DNA of 64,000 nucleotides from Phylloscopus collybita (GCA_027886175.1 JAJNNQ010000011.1:3224001-3288000); one strand, 5' to 3'. Numbered from the stretch's first letter, positions 25,051 through 36,115 are shown. The notes: generated from the letters alone by a model not told the origin. Program-made: numbers and translations.

Positions 25051-25770
25051 TCGCAAAGCCAGGACCGGCCACGGGCCGGCACCGGGGCCGCGCTTCTCCC
25101 CGCTCTGCCCAATCAGCGCGCAGCGAGGTCAGGAGTGACGGCACCATCAGCCAATGGCAGCGATCCAGGGGCGGGCTCTGCACACGGCACAGTGAACCCA
25201 GCCCCACTGTCACCCCTCTGTGGGCGTGGCTAAGAGCCCGTCGGCGTTGATTGACAGGCTCCGCAGAGCGGCGGCCCCGGGCCTGCACAGACGCTCCACC
25301 AATGGCGTCTCTGCTGCGCCAGAGAGGCGGGACGCGGGCTTGTCCCGGCTCTGCTCTGCCCAATCAGGGCGCGGGAAAATAGATTGACGGCAGAACCAGC
25401 TAATCGCGGCGAGGGGCGGGCTGTGCAGACGGCCCGCCCTCCCCTCCCTCTCCCCTCACTCCGCCATTTCCCGCAATCCCGCAGCTCCCAGCGCCCTCAG
25501 GTCCCTCTCCCCCCGAGCTCCCGGCGGTTCCGGGCAGCAGCGGTTCCTTGGCCTCCTGCCCGGGCCGGGCCCAGCGCCGGGGCCGCTCCTCAGCCCAGCT
25601 TTCGCAGAGATTCAGCCGCAGTTCAGCCCGAGGGAGCCGAGTCCCTGCCCCGTGCAGAGCCCGTCTAAAGCGCCGCTTCTTTCTTCTCCGCTCTTCTGTC
25701 TCCGGGGCTCTCGGGACGGTTCCTGAAGGACTCGGCAGGGCCGCTGCAGGAGAGGTCAGTGCCAACACGG
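25050..25770 (+). promoter_or_regulatory. Bidirectional CpG island 5' of the PAK-like gene
   Basis: CpG-dense sequence with at least five CCAAT/ATTGG boxes (near 25110, 25152, 25248, 25300, 25360) separates the minus-strand island from the PAK-like gene. A possible non-coding or N-lobe exon ends in GAG|GTCAGT at about 25755. A weak GALGTV word at 25707-25725 could be a relic of the kinase glycine loop, but I do not rely on it. Confidence 0.4.
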
Positions 25771-26809
25771 CCGGCACGTCCGGCAGCTCTCCAGGGCTTT
25801 CCCCTCTGCCGGGAGCTGTGGCCGGAGCTCGGGGGGCCCAGCAGAGCTTTCCTGCCCAGGCTGCTCCTCTGAAGGCAGAGCAGGGTCAGCCTGCAGGGCA
25901 CGGCTGGGACAGACTCGCTCCTGCGGGAGTGCCCAGGGGAAGGCGAGGAGGGCAGCGGTGTCTGTCAGAGCAGGACACGCTGCCTTGGCCTTCGTGTCTG
26001 ACACTGGGGATGCATCAGCCGGGGGAGGCTGAGGCCCGATTCACCTCCATCCCAGCCTGGGGCAGGAACGCTGTGCAGCAGTTTTTCCGGGCTGAGTTTC
26101 ACCTTCCAAGGGCACCTCAAGGGCTGATGAGGGAGAGATCCTGCCTGGGCTCAGTTTGGGCTTTGAGTCCCACTGCAGCTGTTCACAGAGAGAGAGGGAG
26201 AGCAGTGAGGAGATGGATGTGCAGAGCAAAGCTCTCTCCTAAACCCTGCAGCTGTGTTTGGGTCTGGTGTCAGTGCCCACCTGACCCCAGCCTGTGACAG
26301 GGATCATCTCAGCAATGGACCTGCGTCTTTGCTTTGCTGTGCAATCCCAAACGGAGCAGTTGCATTTGAAATCAGGACCAAATCCCATAGGATTGCTAAA
26401 GGGTTCCGGGCTATTTTGCTCTGTTTTTTACAGAACCAGAATTACCTCCTGCTTGCAAAATGGGTTTGAATAATAATGATGATCATCATCATTATAAGAA
26501 TGATGGTAAACCAGGGCCATTTGAGGAGACTGCAGGTGCAGAGAATGTTGTTGGAACTTTGAGGCTGACAGCTGAGGGGCCATTTCTGCAGAGGTTTACA
26601 AGGCCAAATGTCTCTGGCCGTGTGTCCTGTGAGCAGCCCCCAGGGAGCAGAGCCCTGGGCTGTGGGAATGGCACCTGCTGAGCTCTGCTGGCCCATCCCA
26701 AGGCAGTTTGGCACAGCTCGGCTCCGCTGCTCCAGAAAGACTCGCTCCATGTTTGCTGTGTCCTCCTGCCACAGCCTCCCCCAGTTCAAGGTCTGCAGGG
26801 TCCTTTCAG

Positions 26810-29800
26810 GGGCCAGAAAGAAGATGAGTCTCAGGGAGCAGAGCAGGGAACGAGCTGGGAATGAGATCCTGGTCCTGAAGGACAAGAAGAACCCCAACAT
26901 TGTCAACTCTTTGGACAGGTGAGTGCTTCAGGTCTCATCCCGTGCCCGGGCCCTGTGTTCATCTTTCCTGGCATCTGGAGTCTGTAGCCTGTTTGGAAAA
27001 AGCCTGACCCGGCCATATCTTCCCAAAAGAACAGCCTGGCAGTTCCCTCCCTCCCTCCAGGTGCTTTTGTTGCTTTGGTTTTGTTTTTTCTTCAAATTGA
27101 CCTCGTTTGCAGTGTCTTACAACAAGTGCTGATAATCCGTGGCAGAAATTATTTTCCTTGGCTTCTTCTTCCCAAATCTTTTCCATTGCTGCAGATGCCA
27201 GGAGGACCAGGTTCTTTTTTCCAGAAATGCCTCATTTACCCATTTTTCAATGGCCCTGCCTGTTTCTGAAGAGACTTCCTGCAAGGTCTTCCAAACAACT
27301 GACCACTTTTATCCCAAGTGCTGCACACCCCAGATAATTCTGGAAGTTGTGTTGCCTTGCTCTGGAGGGAATGGTGGAACTGATGAGTTCAGATGCTGAA
27401 CCAGCTGGGTGCAAGTGTTGTGGTCCCACACTGATCTGGGCTGTTGCTAAACTGCATTTTTCACTTGCTCGTGATCTAAGGCCTCTCCTTTCTCACAGGT
27501 GTCTCCTTCTCCTTTAGACTGTGCAGACCCCAAGGTCTGTGCACCCTGGCAGGAACATCTCTCCATCTGGTTCTGTCCTCAGTGACAAACACAACTCCAC
27601 TCGAGGCTTTTCCATGGGGGAATTGAGCAGTGCACATTCATGTCCAAGCCATTGTTTTCCTCTCCCAGCTTCCTTGTTGGAAGAGATCTCTGGCTGGTGA
27701 TGGAACACATGGATGGAGGAACTTTGCAGGACGTTGTCAGACAGACACACGTGGCTGAAGGGGAGGTGGCAGCTGTCAGCCAGGAGGGGAGGGATCCTGC
27801 TTGTGCCTCCCACGGCTTGGACAGGATGGTCCTTCCAAACAGGGCAGGAGGACAGGAGTGGCTCCATGCTCAGGGCTTTGTTTCTGTGTTGTTTGGATGA
27901 GCTGGAGAAGAAAGAGCCACTGAAATGAACGGCCTGCCAGCATCACTGCACTTCTGTTCTTGTCCTCTTTCCTGCTGTTGTGGTGCTCTCTGCCTTGTTT
28001 TGATTTGATTTGCTGTTCTCAGCTTTGCCTTGAACCATTTGCCTGGAGTTTGTCTGCACTGCACTCCTGGCCTGTCCCAGCAAAGCTGCTGCTGGCAGAA
28101 TTCTAAGCTGTCCTTTCTTGTGTGATCTATTCCAGCCATTGACTTTTACCCTCGTGTTTCTTGTTCTCTCTCAGTGTCTGCAGGGCCTGGATCTCCTCCA
28201 TTCCAACTGGGTGATCCACAGAGATCTGAAGAGCTCCAACATCCTTCTGGGCATGGAGGGCTCTGTCGAGCTGGGTGGGTGTTCCTGGCCAGGCACAGAG
28301 CTCCCGGGGTGTGGGGCTGATTCTCAGTGATGGCCAGAGCACCACAAGTGCTGCTGGGGACACTGCCTGGCCCCTGCTGCCAGCTGAGAGCAGCTGCCCC
28401 TGCAGAGAGCTCAGGAGAGGAGCAGGCTGTTAGGAGTGGCTTTGTTCTGGGTGTGGCCCTTCCAGAGGGGCAGGAGTTGGAATCTCAAGCTCCAAGGGAA
28501 TCAGTAAAAGCCACTGCATGGAAGCTGAGGGTTTCCTGAAGGCTCCAGTTCCATCTTTCATTGCCTACAGCCCTGAGGACTTTTCCAGCTGCCTTCACTA
28601 CTGCATTCTCAGACTGAGAGTGGGGAATCTTTGGTTTCCTCATCCCAGCTGCCTTTGACAGGGTTTGTTTCTGTCCTCAGCTGATTTTGGCCTCTGTGCT
28701 CAGCTCAGCCCTGAGCAGGACGCGCGCAGCTCCGTGGTGGGTACTGCTCACTGGATGGCCCCAGAAGTTGTGACCAGTTCTCCTTACGGCCCCAAGGTGG
28801 ACATCTGCTCCTTTGGCACTGTGACCATTGAGATGGTGGAAGGAGAACCTCCTGACTTTGAGCAAACGGGGGCCATGGTAAGAGGCAAATTCTCCAGTGT
28901 CTGCAGAGGCCTGTGAGCACAGAGTGACCCTGCACTGGGAGGAGCACCTGGAGGTTTCTGCACATTGGGAAGGGAATTCCCAGAGGACTTGAGCCTGGAC
29001 CCAGAAGAATATTCTGCAGTCTCCAGCAACAATTTGTTTTGGGCTTTAAATTGTTGCAGTTCTTCTGTCTGTGAGGAAGACCTGCAAAAATGAAGCCAGT
29101 GTATCAACTCTAATGTTACCAAAAAAAACCCAAATCAACCCCAAAACACACACCCAAACCCAAGAAATTTACAAAGGAGTTTCTAAAAGAGATTTTGCAA
29201 GATGAACTACCCCTGGCTCTTCTCACTGGGAAAGTTGTCTAAAACATGAAGATAATTATTGAATATCCCCATAGTCTAACATATTTCTTTCCCATCCCAA
29301 GCTCCTTTCTCCATGTCACCAAGCCTGAGCTTTCAGCAACACCAGCCTCCTGTTTCATGCCTGGCCGTTTCTAGGATGGGGCATCAGAAATGAATTGACT
29401 TGAGTGTCAGTGGCCTGCAGAGATGCATTTGATGTAAGAATCCTTTGAAATAACAGTCAGACCACAGTGACTCTTGAAAATGGCCTGTAAAGCTGGTGTC
29501 AGTCTTTGGAGAAGCAAAATGTGCTCTTTCTGATGGAGGTGCCTGCTAACAAAGGCAGCCAATGGAATTGGCTCTCAAGCCGAGGTCATTTGGATGCTGC
29601 AATGGCTGTGGCTGCACCAGGGTTTGGAATTTTTGGTTGGCGTAGAAAAATGAGCTGTGAGCAGCATCTCTGCCAGGAGGAAAGTGCCCCTGGAGCTGGG
29701 GCTGAGCACCCAGGGGCGATGGCAGCAGCTGTGGGTGTGAAGGAAGCTGGCAGGGCGCGGTGTTTGCTTTCCCTGCAGGCTGGCGCTCTGAGCCGGCAGA

Positions 29801-30462
29801 ACGGGGCCCCGCAGCTGCAGGAGCCCCGGCGCTGTCGGCTCTGCTGCGGGACTGCCTCGAGTGCAGCCTGGAGCCGGGCGAGGAGCGGCTGCTCTGCCCG
29901 GGAGCTGCTGCAGGTGAGTGCGGAGCGGCTGCGGGGGAAACAGCAGCGCCAGGGAGGGGTTTGCCTCTGCGCCGTCCTCCCATCATCTCCGCTCTCCTGC
30001 TTTTCACACCTGCTCTCCACAAGCAGAATCCTCGCCTGGTTTGGGTGGGCAGGGTCCTTTCGGGGCCATCTGGACCTGGTGCCCTCAACGGGCAGGGACA
30101 TCTTCAAGCAGATCAGGTGGCTCAGAGCCTTGCCTGACCTGAGCTTGGATGTTTCCAGGGAGGAGGCACCTCCCACATCTCCGGGCACCTTCTGTCTGTG
30201 TTTCCCCACTCTCCTGGTAAAAAACAACAAATTCTTCCTTAGATCTAATCTGAGCCTGCTTCCCTCCCTTCAGTTAAAAACCATTCCCCTTTGTCCTGTT
30301 GCAACAGAGCCTGTGAGGAACTTGACTCTGAAAAGTAACAGTTCATTTCATTCTTTTTTCTCCTTTGGGCAGCACCCATTTTTATCCTCAGCCAAGCCTC
30401 CCTCCAGCCTGACCCCTCTGATCACTGCAGCAAAGCAATTGAGGGAGCAGCAGAGGAGATGA
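26810..30462 (+). pseudogene. PAK3-like serine/threonine kinase gene, degenerate
   Basis: Group I p21-activated kinase catalytic domain spread over six exons. 26810-26919 encodes KKM, the ATP-site lysine strand, and the alpha-C segment (NEILVLKDKKNPNIVNSLD). 27659-27786 covers the hinge (LWLVMEHMDGGTL). 28175-28274 holds the catalytic loop HRDLKSSN. 28681-28877 has ADFGLCAQ, the activation segment and the APE motif in MAPEVV. 29779-29913 is the alpha-G to alpha-H region, and 30373-30462 the C-terminal tail ending at TGA. Most junctions are GT-AG and in phase. The hinge exon donor reads GG instead of GT, and the fifth exon has two compensating frameshifts. The regulatory half (CRIB) is absent and the glycine loop not secure. 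A songbird-type PAK3-like duplicate, probably a pseudogene. Confidence 0.8.
30220..30345 (+). mobile_element. CR1 LINE fragment in last intron of the PAK-like gene
   Basis: The stretch AGATCTAATCTGAGCCTGC followed by CCATTCCCCTTTGTCCTG and a run ending GTGAGGAAC resembles the 3' portion of avian CR1 elements. It lies between exons five and six and extends the open frame artificially. Confidence 0.6.
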
Positions 30463-30482
30463 AGCCCTCGAGGACAGCTTTT

Positions 30483-30612
30483 TGTTAGAGTAGTTAGGAC
30501 AATTAGTTAGTTATGGTAGTTAGCACTGCTAGTTGCTTATGGTAGTTAGGACAGCCTGTTTGTTATGGTTGTTATGACACCCAGTTTGTTAGGGCAGTTT
30601 TTTTTGAATAAA
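30483..30612 (+). terminator. GTTAGTTATGGTA tandem repeat and poly(A) signal of PAK-like gene
   Basis: Just after the stop codon (30462) an imperfect tandem of GTTAGTTATGGTA-like units runs to 30600. It is followed by AATAAA at 30607-30612, the likely cleavage signal. Confidence 0.6.
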
Positions 30613-31020
30613 AACCCTTAAACCTCCAGCCCCTTGCCATGCCCTGTCCTTTTCCCCCTGTGACTCAGCTGCCCGGAGCAATACAAGGGGAGAGCAGGCC
30701 CAGCCTTGCCCAGAGCTGAGCCCCAGCAGAGCCCTGGCAGAGCCCAGAGCAGCCTCAGCATCTGCAGAATCAGCCTGGAAGGAGGCGCTCGGAGCCTCCT
30801 CGGCCGCAGCCGACTCTTGGTTCCAAACTGTGTGTGGTGGGAAATGCCACTGGTTCTGCAAGAGGGCAGAAGGGGGCTGGGGAAGGCCAGAAGGGCCGTG
30901 GGGAAGGCTCCATGCAAGGGAAAAACCTGCCCAGTGTTGGAGAAAAAACATGCCTTTATCCTCTCCCACAGAGGGGATAAAAATTGTGAAAAACAACGTT
31001 TCACCTTTTTATATTTATTT
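30613..31020. other. Intergenic stretch after the PAK-like gene
   Basis: Ordinary sequence with moderate GC content. Short open frames only, nothing recognised. It ends at the boundary of the inverted copy of 9.7-12.8 kb. Confidence 0.3.
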
Positions 31021-31558
31021 ATAAGTTTAATAAAAAGAAAATAAAATAGAATAAAAATAGACAATAAGGAGACAGAATAAGGTAGCTCTCAGCTGAGGGT
31101 GCAAAGCAACACACCGCCCATTCCAAATTTCTTGGTATTTAAAAGTCTTGGTGTTAAATATTTAAATAAGCTAATGCATGATTCAAATATTCATTTTGGT
31201 TTCAAGACTCCCCTAAGCATACAGTTTACCTGTGGGATTCCACACAGTCTAGATGCATGTTGTAAATCTGTCTTCCGAAGATTCAAATGCTCAAAGGCTT
31301 AATTGTTCTTTATCAGAAATCTTTAGTTCAGTAATTCCAGACGTCCCTTCTGTCTTCTCTCTAGTTGAGGAGTAAAAAAAAAAAAAACAAACCAAAAACA
31401 ACCCCCATCTCTACTTTGTTACAATCTGAAAATATACCTTCATTATATTTTTGAATTCCACAAATAAAAGGAAATACAGTACAACCTTCTTACACTATAT
31501 GTATAACATTCATTTCAATATTTGCAAAAAGCCAACTCCAAAATGTGCATTTATAACA
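31020..31558 (-). mobile_element. LTR-like block (LTR-B family), inverted copy
   Basis: Reverse complement of 12278-12820 with a few indels, including an A-run at 31374-31387. The TG end lies at 31558. Confidence 0.4.
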
Positions 31559-32635
31559 GTCCCAAAAGGATCCTCTCCCTGCACTGCTAACACAGGCACA
31601 GACCCCTCGGACAAGTCCAGGCTTGTTTCAGGCAGCGTAGGACCCGGGGTAAATGTAGCAAGATGAATCCTGCATGGCTCCTTCAGAGGGGTTGGGTGAA
31701 TCAGTGGAGAAAGGAAACGGATCTGCCTCAGGAGTCTTGTCCAGAGATTTTATTCCAGTTACAGCAGCACTTCTGAACCGTGTGACTGCCCTGAGCAGAA
31801 CCCCGACCATGTGCCTGTGCTGGGTTTTCACCTGGGAGAGGGGGAAGGGGGAGGGCACACAGCCTACCTCTCAGAGAGGGACAGGGCGTGACCCGAGGGC
31901 TAAAGGGCAGCCTAAAGGTCAAATCACCTGTGAGGAGGGGTGGGCCCTCTCTGCCGGGGCCAATTCCTTCGATGGGCAGCCCCTGCAGAATCTCAGGTTG
32001 CTTGGTAAACCCGGTGTATTATAATCATTCCCTCAGCGTTGGCTGGGAAAAACCTACCCCGGGGGAGGGGAAGAATCTCCAAAAGGGAGCCCACCTTGAA
32101 AACCTTAAAGGCACACCACAACACCTGTTCATGTTAAAGGACGTTAATTACTTACCTGTTATTGATGATTTCACTCCATTGATCCCCTTCCATTGTACAC
32201 CGGAATCCATTTCCCGTCGGGAACCACTGCCACTGCTCCCCAAGATGGCGCACATGCAAATGAGGAGACACCAGGGAACGATGGGACAATATTTCAGGGT
32301 AAAGACCCCAAAGGCAACGAGCCATTACAACACCAAAGACTGAAAGTGACTTCTTCAGCTGAGGAAAACAGTGGTGAACATCAGGCTACCAACTAAAGAC
32401 CTCCGACTCCTCGCCATGACCGGACAGTACCGGGCCAGTGTGACAGCCCCGGACCACGACCCTACAAGTGACTTCCCAGGGACTCTGGTGGGGACGGGAG
32501 CCCCAGCTCTGCCGTGTCCTCCTCGGCGCCGTCCAGCGGGAGCAGTGGCCGTGTGCGCGACCCCTCGGGCCCCCACCCAGCGCTGTTTTTCAATAAAGGC
32601 CTTTTCAAAGGAGCTGGTCTGCTGGCCCCATTCTT
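31558..32635 (+). repeat. Inverted copy of the 11.2-12.28 kb module
   Basis: Near-identical reverse complement, with the same 116- and 151-codon frames and the same AATAAA word near 32590, here on the plus strand. Confidence 0.45.
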
Positions 32636-33000
32636 AACAGATTGGGGACATCATTGGGGTGATGGCATCATCGGGAACATGGCTGGTGTCACTTGTCCCC
32701 TCCCCTCTCCCTGCACAGTGAGACAAAATCGGGGAATGTTCTGCAGATTTTCATTGAAACTGTTCCAAATCGTGATGGGAATGGGGTGACCTCACTGGGG
32801 ACACTCGGGGACACTTGGGATACTCAGGGAACATACATGGACACTCGGGGACACTCGGGGACACTCAGGGACATTTGGGGACACTTGGGTATACTCAGAG
32901 AACATACCGGGACATTCAGGGACACTCAGAGATGTTCAGGGACACTCAGGGGCACTTGAGGACACTCAGGGACGCCAGGACAGGGGGTGAATGAGCCCCC
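32635..33000 (+). pseudogene. 3' remnant of a U-family gene and GGGACACTC minisatellite
   Basis: Inverted counterpart of 10.93-11.2 kb. A GGGGACACTCGGGGACACT tandem fills 32790-32970 and is longer than in the partner copy. Confidence 0.45.
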
Positions 33001-33017
33001 TCGGTGCCTGAAGCAGA

Positions 33018-33480
33018 GGGGATTATCAATGACAATGTAAATGACAATAGTAATGACAATACAATATTGCCTTATGCATTCACATGTCAGCTTTTGCACG
33101 TTGTCATGGATCACAATTATTTTGATACGGTGCAATTTATAGTTCCTTCCAGCTGCTTTCTGGTATAACACAATCGATCAGTTTGCGTGTACACTGCATA
33201 GCCAACAGAAAAGGCAGCGTAATAAATTGATTTTATATCATAGGCCTTAGCAACATATTAAAATACACAATGCTCAATGCTGAAATGCTTTTATAGTATA
33301 ACTATTATAGCTAACTTTTCTATTATAACTGACTTTTACATTGTAACTAACTCAGAGAAAGGTGTTAGTTTGAAAGACAGGTGTGTGCCAGGGAAAGCCA
33401 GAGACTCCTTTGGAGTGGAGAATGTAAACTCCATCCCTCCAAATTATTATAGTTTAGAAAATTCAGGGGCTCTCAGACAA
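33018..33480 (-). repeat. 12-bp tandem repeat and ERV-leader-like block, inverted copy
   Basis: A shortened ATGACAATGTAA/AATAGTAATGAC array at 33020-33065, followed by the reverse complement of the 10.4-10.8 kb block. Confidence 0.5.
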
Positions 33481-33526
33481 AGATATGGGGACAGGACACG
33501 ATGCCGGTGTCCCTCAGCCCAGCCAG

Positions 33527-34135
33527 CTCCCGGCACCGGCGCCAGGAGTGGGCTGCCCCCAGAAAGCCAGGCAATCCGGGGTGCAGCTGCAGGGCACAGC
33601 TGCTCTATAGCACAGGTGGCACGTGTCCAGGGCAGGGACAAGGGACAGGGAGAGGCCTTCTGGGTGATTTCCAAAGGTGTTTATTGCCCAGAGGGTCAGG
33701 GACAGAAAAAGGCTCAGAACCTGGGCTTGCAGGGGCTGATAAGTGGGGGAGGTCTGGGGAGAGGATACGATTTCCAACCAATGAGGGTGACATGGGGGAG
33801 GAACATAAGGCGGGGAGTACAATGCACAGAGCAATGAAAGAACACAAGGGGAGGGAACAGTTTAAACCAACCACTGGGGCGTCGAAGGTTGGGGGATTGA
33901 CAGGGAAGGGTCTGGAAGAAGGGGCAGGGTGAGGGAAGGATTGACAATTCTGTAGGAGGAGGGAAGGGCAGGTCTAGGGAAGACAGACAACCAGGGCAGA
34001 TCCAACAATACAGGGGAAAAGGAACAATCCATTAGGGATAAAATATACTGTAACAATACAAAATATAGGGGGGTACAAAACTGACCATTAAAACTGAGCT
34101 GCAATTGGAAACACAATAAAAACACACCACAACAG
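33527..34135 (-). mobile_element. LTR-like block (LTR-C family), inverted copy
   Basis: Reverse complement of 9.7-10.36 kb, with the primer-site-like word at 33544-33527 and the poly(A) signal on the minus strand near 33685. It abuts the inverted MHC fragment, so the element probably sat in the 3' part of an MHC class II beta copy. Confidence 0.45.
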
Positions 34136-34137
34136 GG

Positions 34138-34301
34138 ACAGAACAGGGGGTCTGGCCGGGCCCGAGGCCACGGGGAGGGGCTGCAGCTGCTGCTGGCTCA
34201 GGAGCTCTGTGGGCAGAGAAAAGGGGGTGACCCCGGGCTGACACACGCTCTGGGGGAGGGGGGACACCACCCCCGGGACCCCCCCTCACATTCCTGCGCA
34301 G
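34138..34301 (-). pseudogene. Inverted fragment of MHC class II beta (exon 4 end, intron 4, exon 5)
   Basis: The minus strand reads CTGCGCAGGAA, then a GT-rich intron, CCACAG, and AGCTCCTGAGCCAGCAG, matching 35994-36170 of the forward gene with small differences. It covers the last residues of the transmembrane exon, the intron and the terminal Ser-Ser-stop exon. It comes from a second class II beta copy facing the other way. Confidence 0.75.
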
Positions 34302-34564
34302 ATAGGACTACGTAGGGGACACCCCCTTTGGGGACAAACAGGCCCGGTACTGGAACGACCAACCGGAAACACTGGAGCACAAACGGGGTCAAGCGGACAG
34401 GCTCTGCCCCCACAACTACGAGGGGATCGCCCCGTTCCTGGTGGAGCGCAGAGGTGAGCGTGGGGCAGAGCGCGTCCCCTCGGGCCCTGCCCTGGCAATG
34501 ATCCTGGAGCCCCTCAAACCCTCCCTGGGAATCACCCCAGAGCCCTCAGCCCTCCTTGGGCCCA

Positions 34565-35047
34565 TCCCCGGGACTTCCCAGTCCATCCCAGTCCATCCCA
34601 GTCCATCCCAGTCTCTCCCAGTGCCCCCCGCGTGTCCATCCCGGCCGTGAGTGGAGCTGACGCCTCTCAGCCAATCAGAGCGCGAGTTGCTGATGACTCA
34701 TCAGTTGCCAGGCAGACCCGCAGCGCCGAGCGCCCCGCGCGGGACTCGGCCTCCCAGCGCCGCGCGCTTCATTCCCAGTTCATCCCAGTCCATTCCCAGT
34801 TCATCCCAGTCCATTCCCAGCTCATCCCAGTCCATTCCCAGCTCATCCCAGTCCATTCCCAGTCCCTCCTAGTCCATTCCCAGTTCATCCCAAGCCCACA
34901 CCGCCCCTCCTCTCTCTCTCCCAGTTCCCCCCACTTGATCCCAGTCTGTCCCCTCTCTCTCCCAGTTCCCCCCAGTTGATCCCAGTCTGTCCTCTCTCTC
35001 TCCCAGTTCCCCCCACTTGATCCCAGTCTGTCCCCTCTCTCTCCCAG
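34565..35047 (+). repeat. CCCAGTCCATT-type tandem repeats in MHC intron 2
   Basis: Two arrays flank the SXY module: CCATCCCAGT units at about 34580-34620 and CCATTCCCAGTTCATCCCAGT units at about 34770-34890. A CTCTCTCCCAGTTCCCCCCA array follows at 34905-35047. Such repeats are common in avian class II introns. Confidence 0.65.
34666..34712 (-). promoter_or_regulatory. Antisense SXY-like (X1-X2-Y) MHC class II promoter module
   Basis: On the minus strand, CCTGGCAACTGATGA (X1-like) runs into TGAGTCATCA (X2, CRE/AP1-like). About 20 bases later comes CTGATTGGCTGAG (Y box, NF-Y). Order and spacing match class II promoters bound by RFX, CREB and NF-Y. It lies inside intron 2 of the forward gene but faces left. 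No class II exon 1 is visible downstream of it on the minus strand. Confidence 0.65.
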
Positions 35048-35332
35048 TGCCCCCCAGCGTTTCCATCTCGCTGCTGCCCTCGAGCTCCCAGCCCGGCCCC
35101 GGCCGCCTGCTCTGCTCCGGGATGGATTTCTCCCCTGCCCAGAGCCGGCTGAGGTGGTTCCAGGGCCAGCAGGAGCTCTCGGGGCACGTGGTGGCCACCG
35201 CCGTGGTGCCCAACGGGGACTGGAGCCACCAGCTGCTGGTGCTGCTGGAAACGCCCCCCCGGCCCCGCGGGGTCACCTCCAGCTGCCAGGTGGAGCACGT
35301 CAGCCTGGAGCAGCCCCTGAGCCGGCACTGGG

Positions 35333-35898
35333 GCACGGGGGAGCCGCTGGCCGGGCCGGCAGAGGCACTGGGATGTGCTGGGAGCAACTGGGAGGGAGCT
35401 GGGGAGAGCCCGGTTGGAACTGGGAGAGGGGCTGGGGGCTGTGGAAGGGCGGAGCAGGAGTTTGGAGGGGGCTGGGGAGGGTGGGATGGGGTTCCGGGGG
35501 TGCTGGGGGGCGCTGGGAGGGAGTTTGGGGGTGCTGGGTGTGACTGGGAGGGATGGGAGTGAGCCTGGAGGGGCTGGGAGGAGCTGGGGGATGGGAAAGC
35601 GGGGCTGGGATGAGGTTGTTTGTGCTGGGAAGAGACTGGGAGGGGTCTGGGTGAGTCCTGGAGGGGCTGGGAAGGGACTGGGAGAGGCTCTGGGGGTCCT
35701 GGGGGGCAACTGGGAGGGGGCTGTGGAAACCTGAGAGGGACAGGAGGGGCTTTGGGGGGTCCTGGGGAGGCCGGGAAGGGATTGGGAGGAGGTTTCAGGG
35801 GGTCCTGGGTGGGCTGGGGGAGACTGGGAGGGAGCTTGGAGGGGCCTGGGGTGTCTGTGAGAGGTTTTGGGGGGTCCTGACCCCTGCGGACCCCCCAG
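35333..35898 (+). repeat. G-rich intron 3 of MHC class II beta
   Basis: Imperfect CTGGGAGGGG-type units throughout. Open frames on both strands (one over 600 codons antisense, 34869-36677) arise from this composition. Confidence 0.55.
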
Positions 35899-36115
35899 AG
35901 ATGCCGCCGGACGCCGCCCGCAGCAAGATGCTGACGGGGATCGGGGGCTTCGTGTTGGGCTTCGTCTTCCCGGCGCTGGGGCTCGGCTTCTGCCTGCGCA
36001 GGAAGGTGAGGGGGGGTCCCGGGGGTGGTGTCCCCCCTCCCCCGGAGCGTGTGTGCTCCCCCCGGGGCCCCCCAGCCCGGGGTCACCCCCTTTTCTCTGC
36101 CCACAGAGCTCCTGA

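Larger units (their letters stand above)
34302..36115 (+). pseudogene. MHC class II beta chain, 5'-truncated
   Basis: Antigen-presenting surface glycoprotein gene. Exon 2 survives only as 34306-34453 (DYVGDTPFGDKQARYW to PFLVERR), the helix half of the beta-1 domain. The rest of exon 2, exon 1 and the promoter are replaced by the inverted fragment, and a TAG sits just before the first surviving codon. Exon 3 (35048-35332) is a full beta-2 Ig domain with both cysteines (RLLCSG and SSCQVEH). Exon 4 (35899-36005) is the connecting peptide and membrane segment (GGFVLGFVFPALGLGF). Exon 5 begins at 36107 and stops at 36115. The exon 3 donor is GC instead of GT. It cannot make a full chain. Confidence 0.85.

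Noticed and set aside
25707..25760. GALGTV word as kinase glycine loop
   Set aside because: The resemblance is short, and splicing to the next exon would shift the frame. Kept only as a remark.
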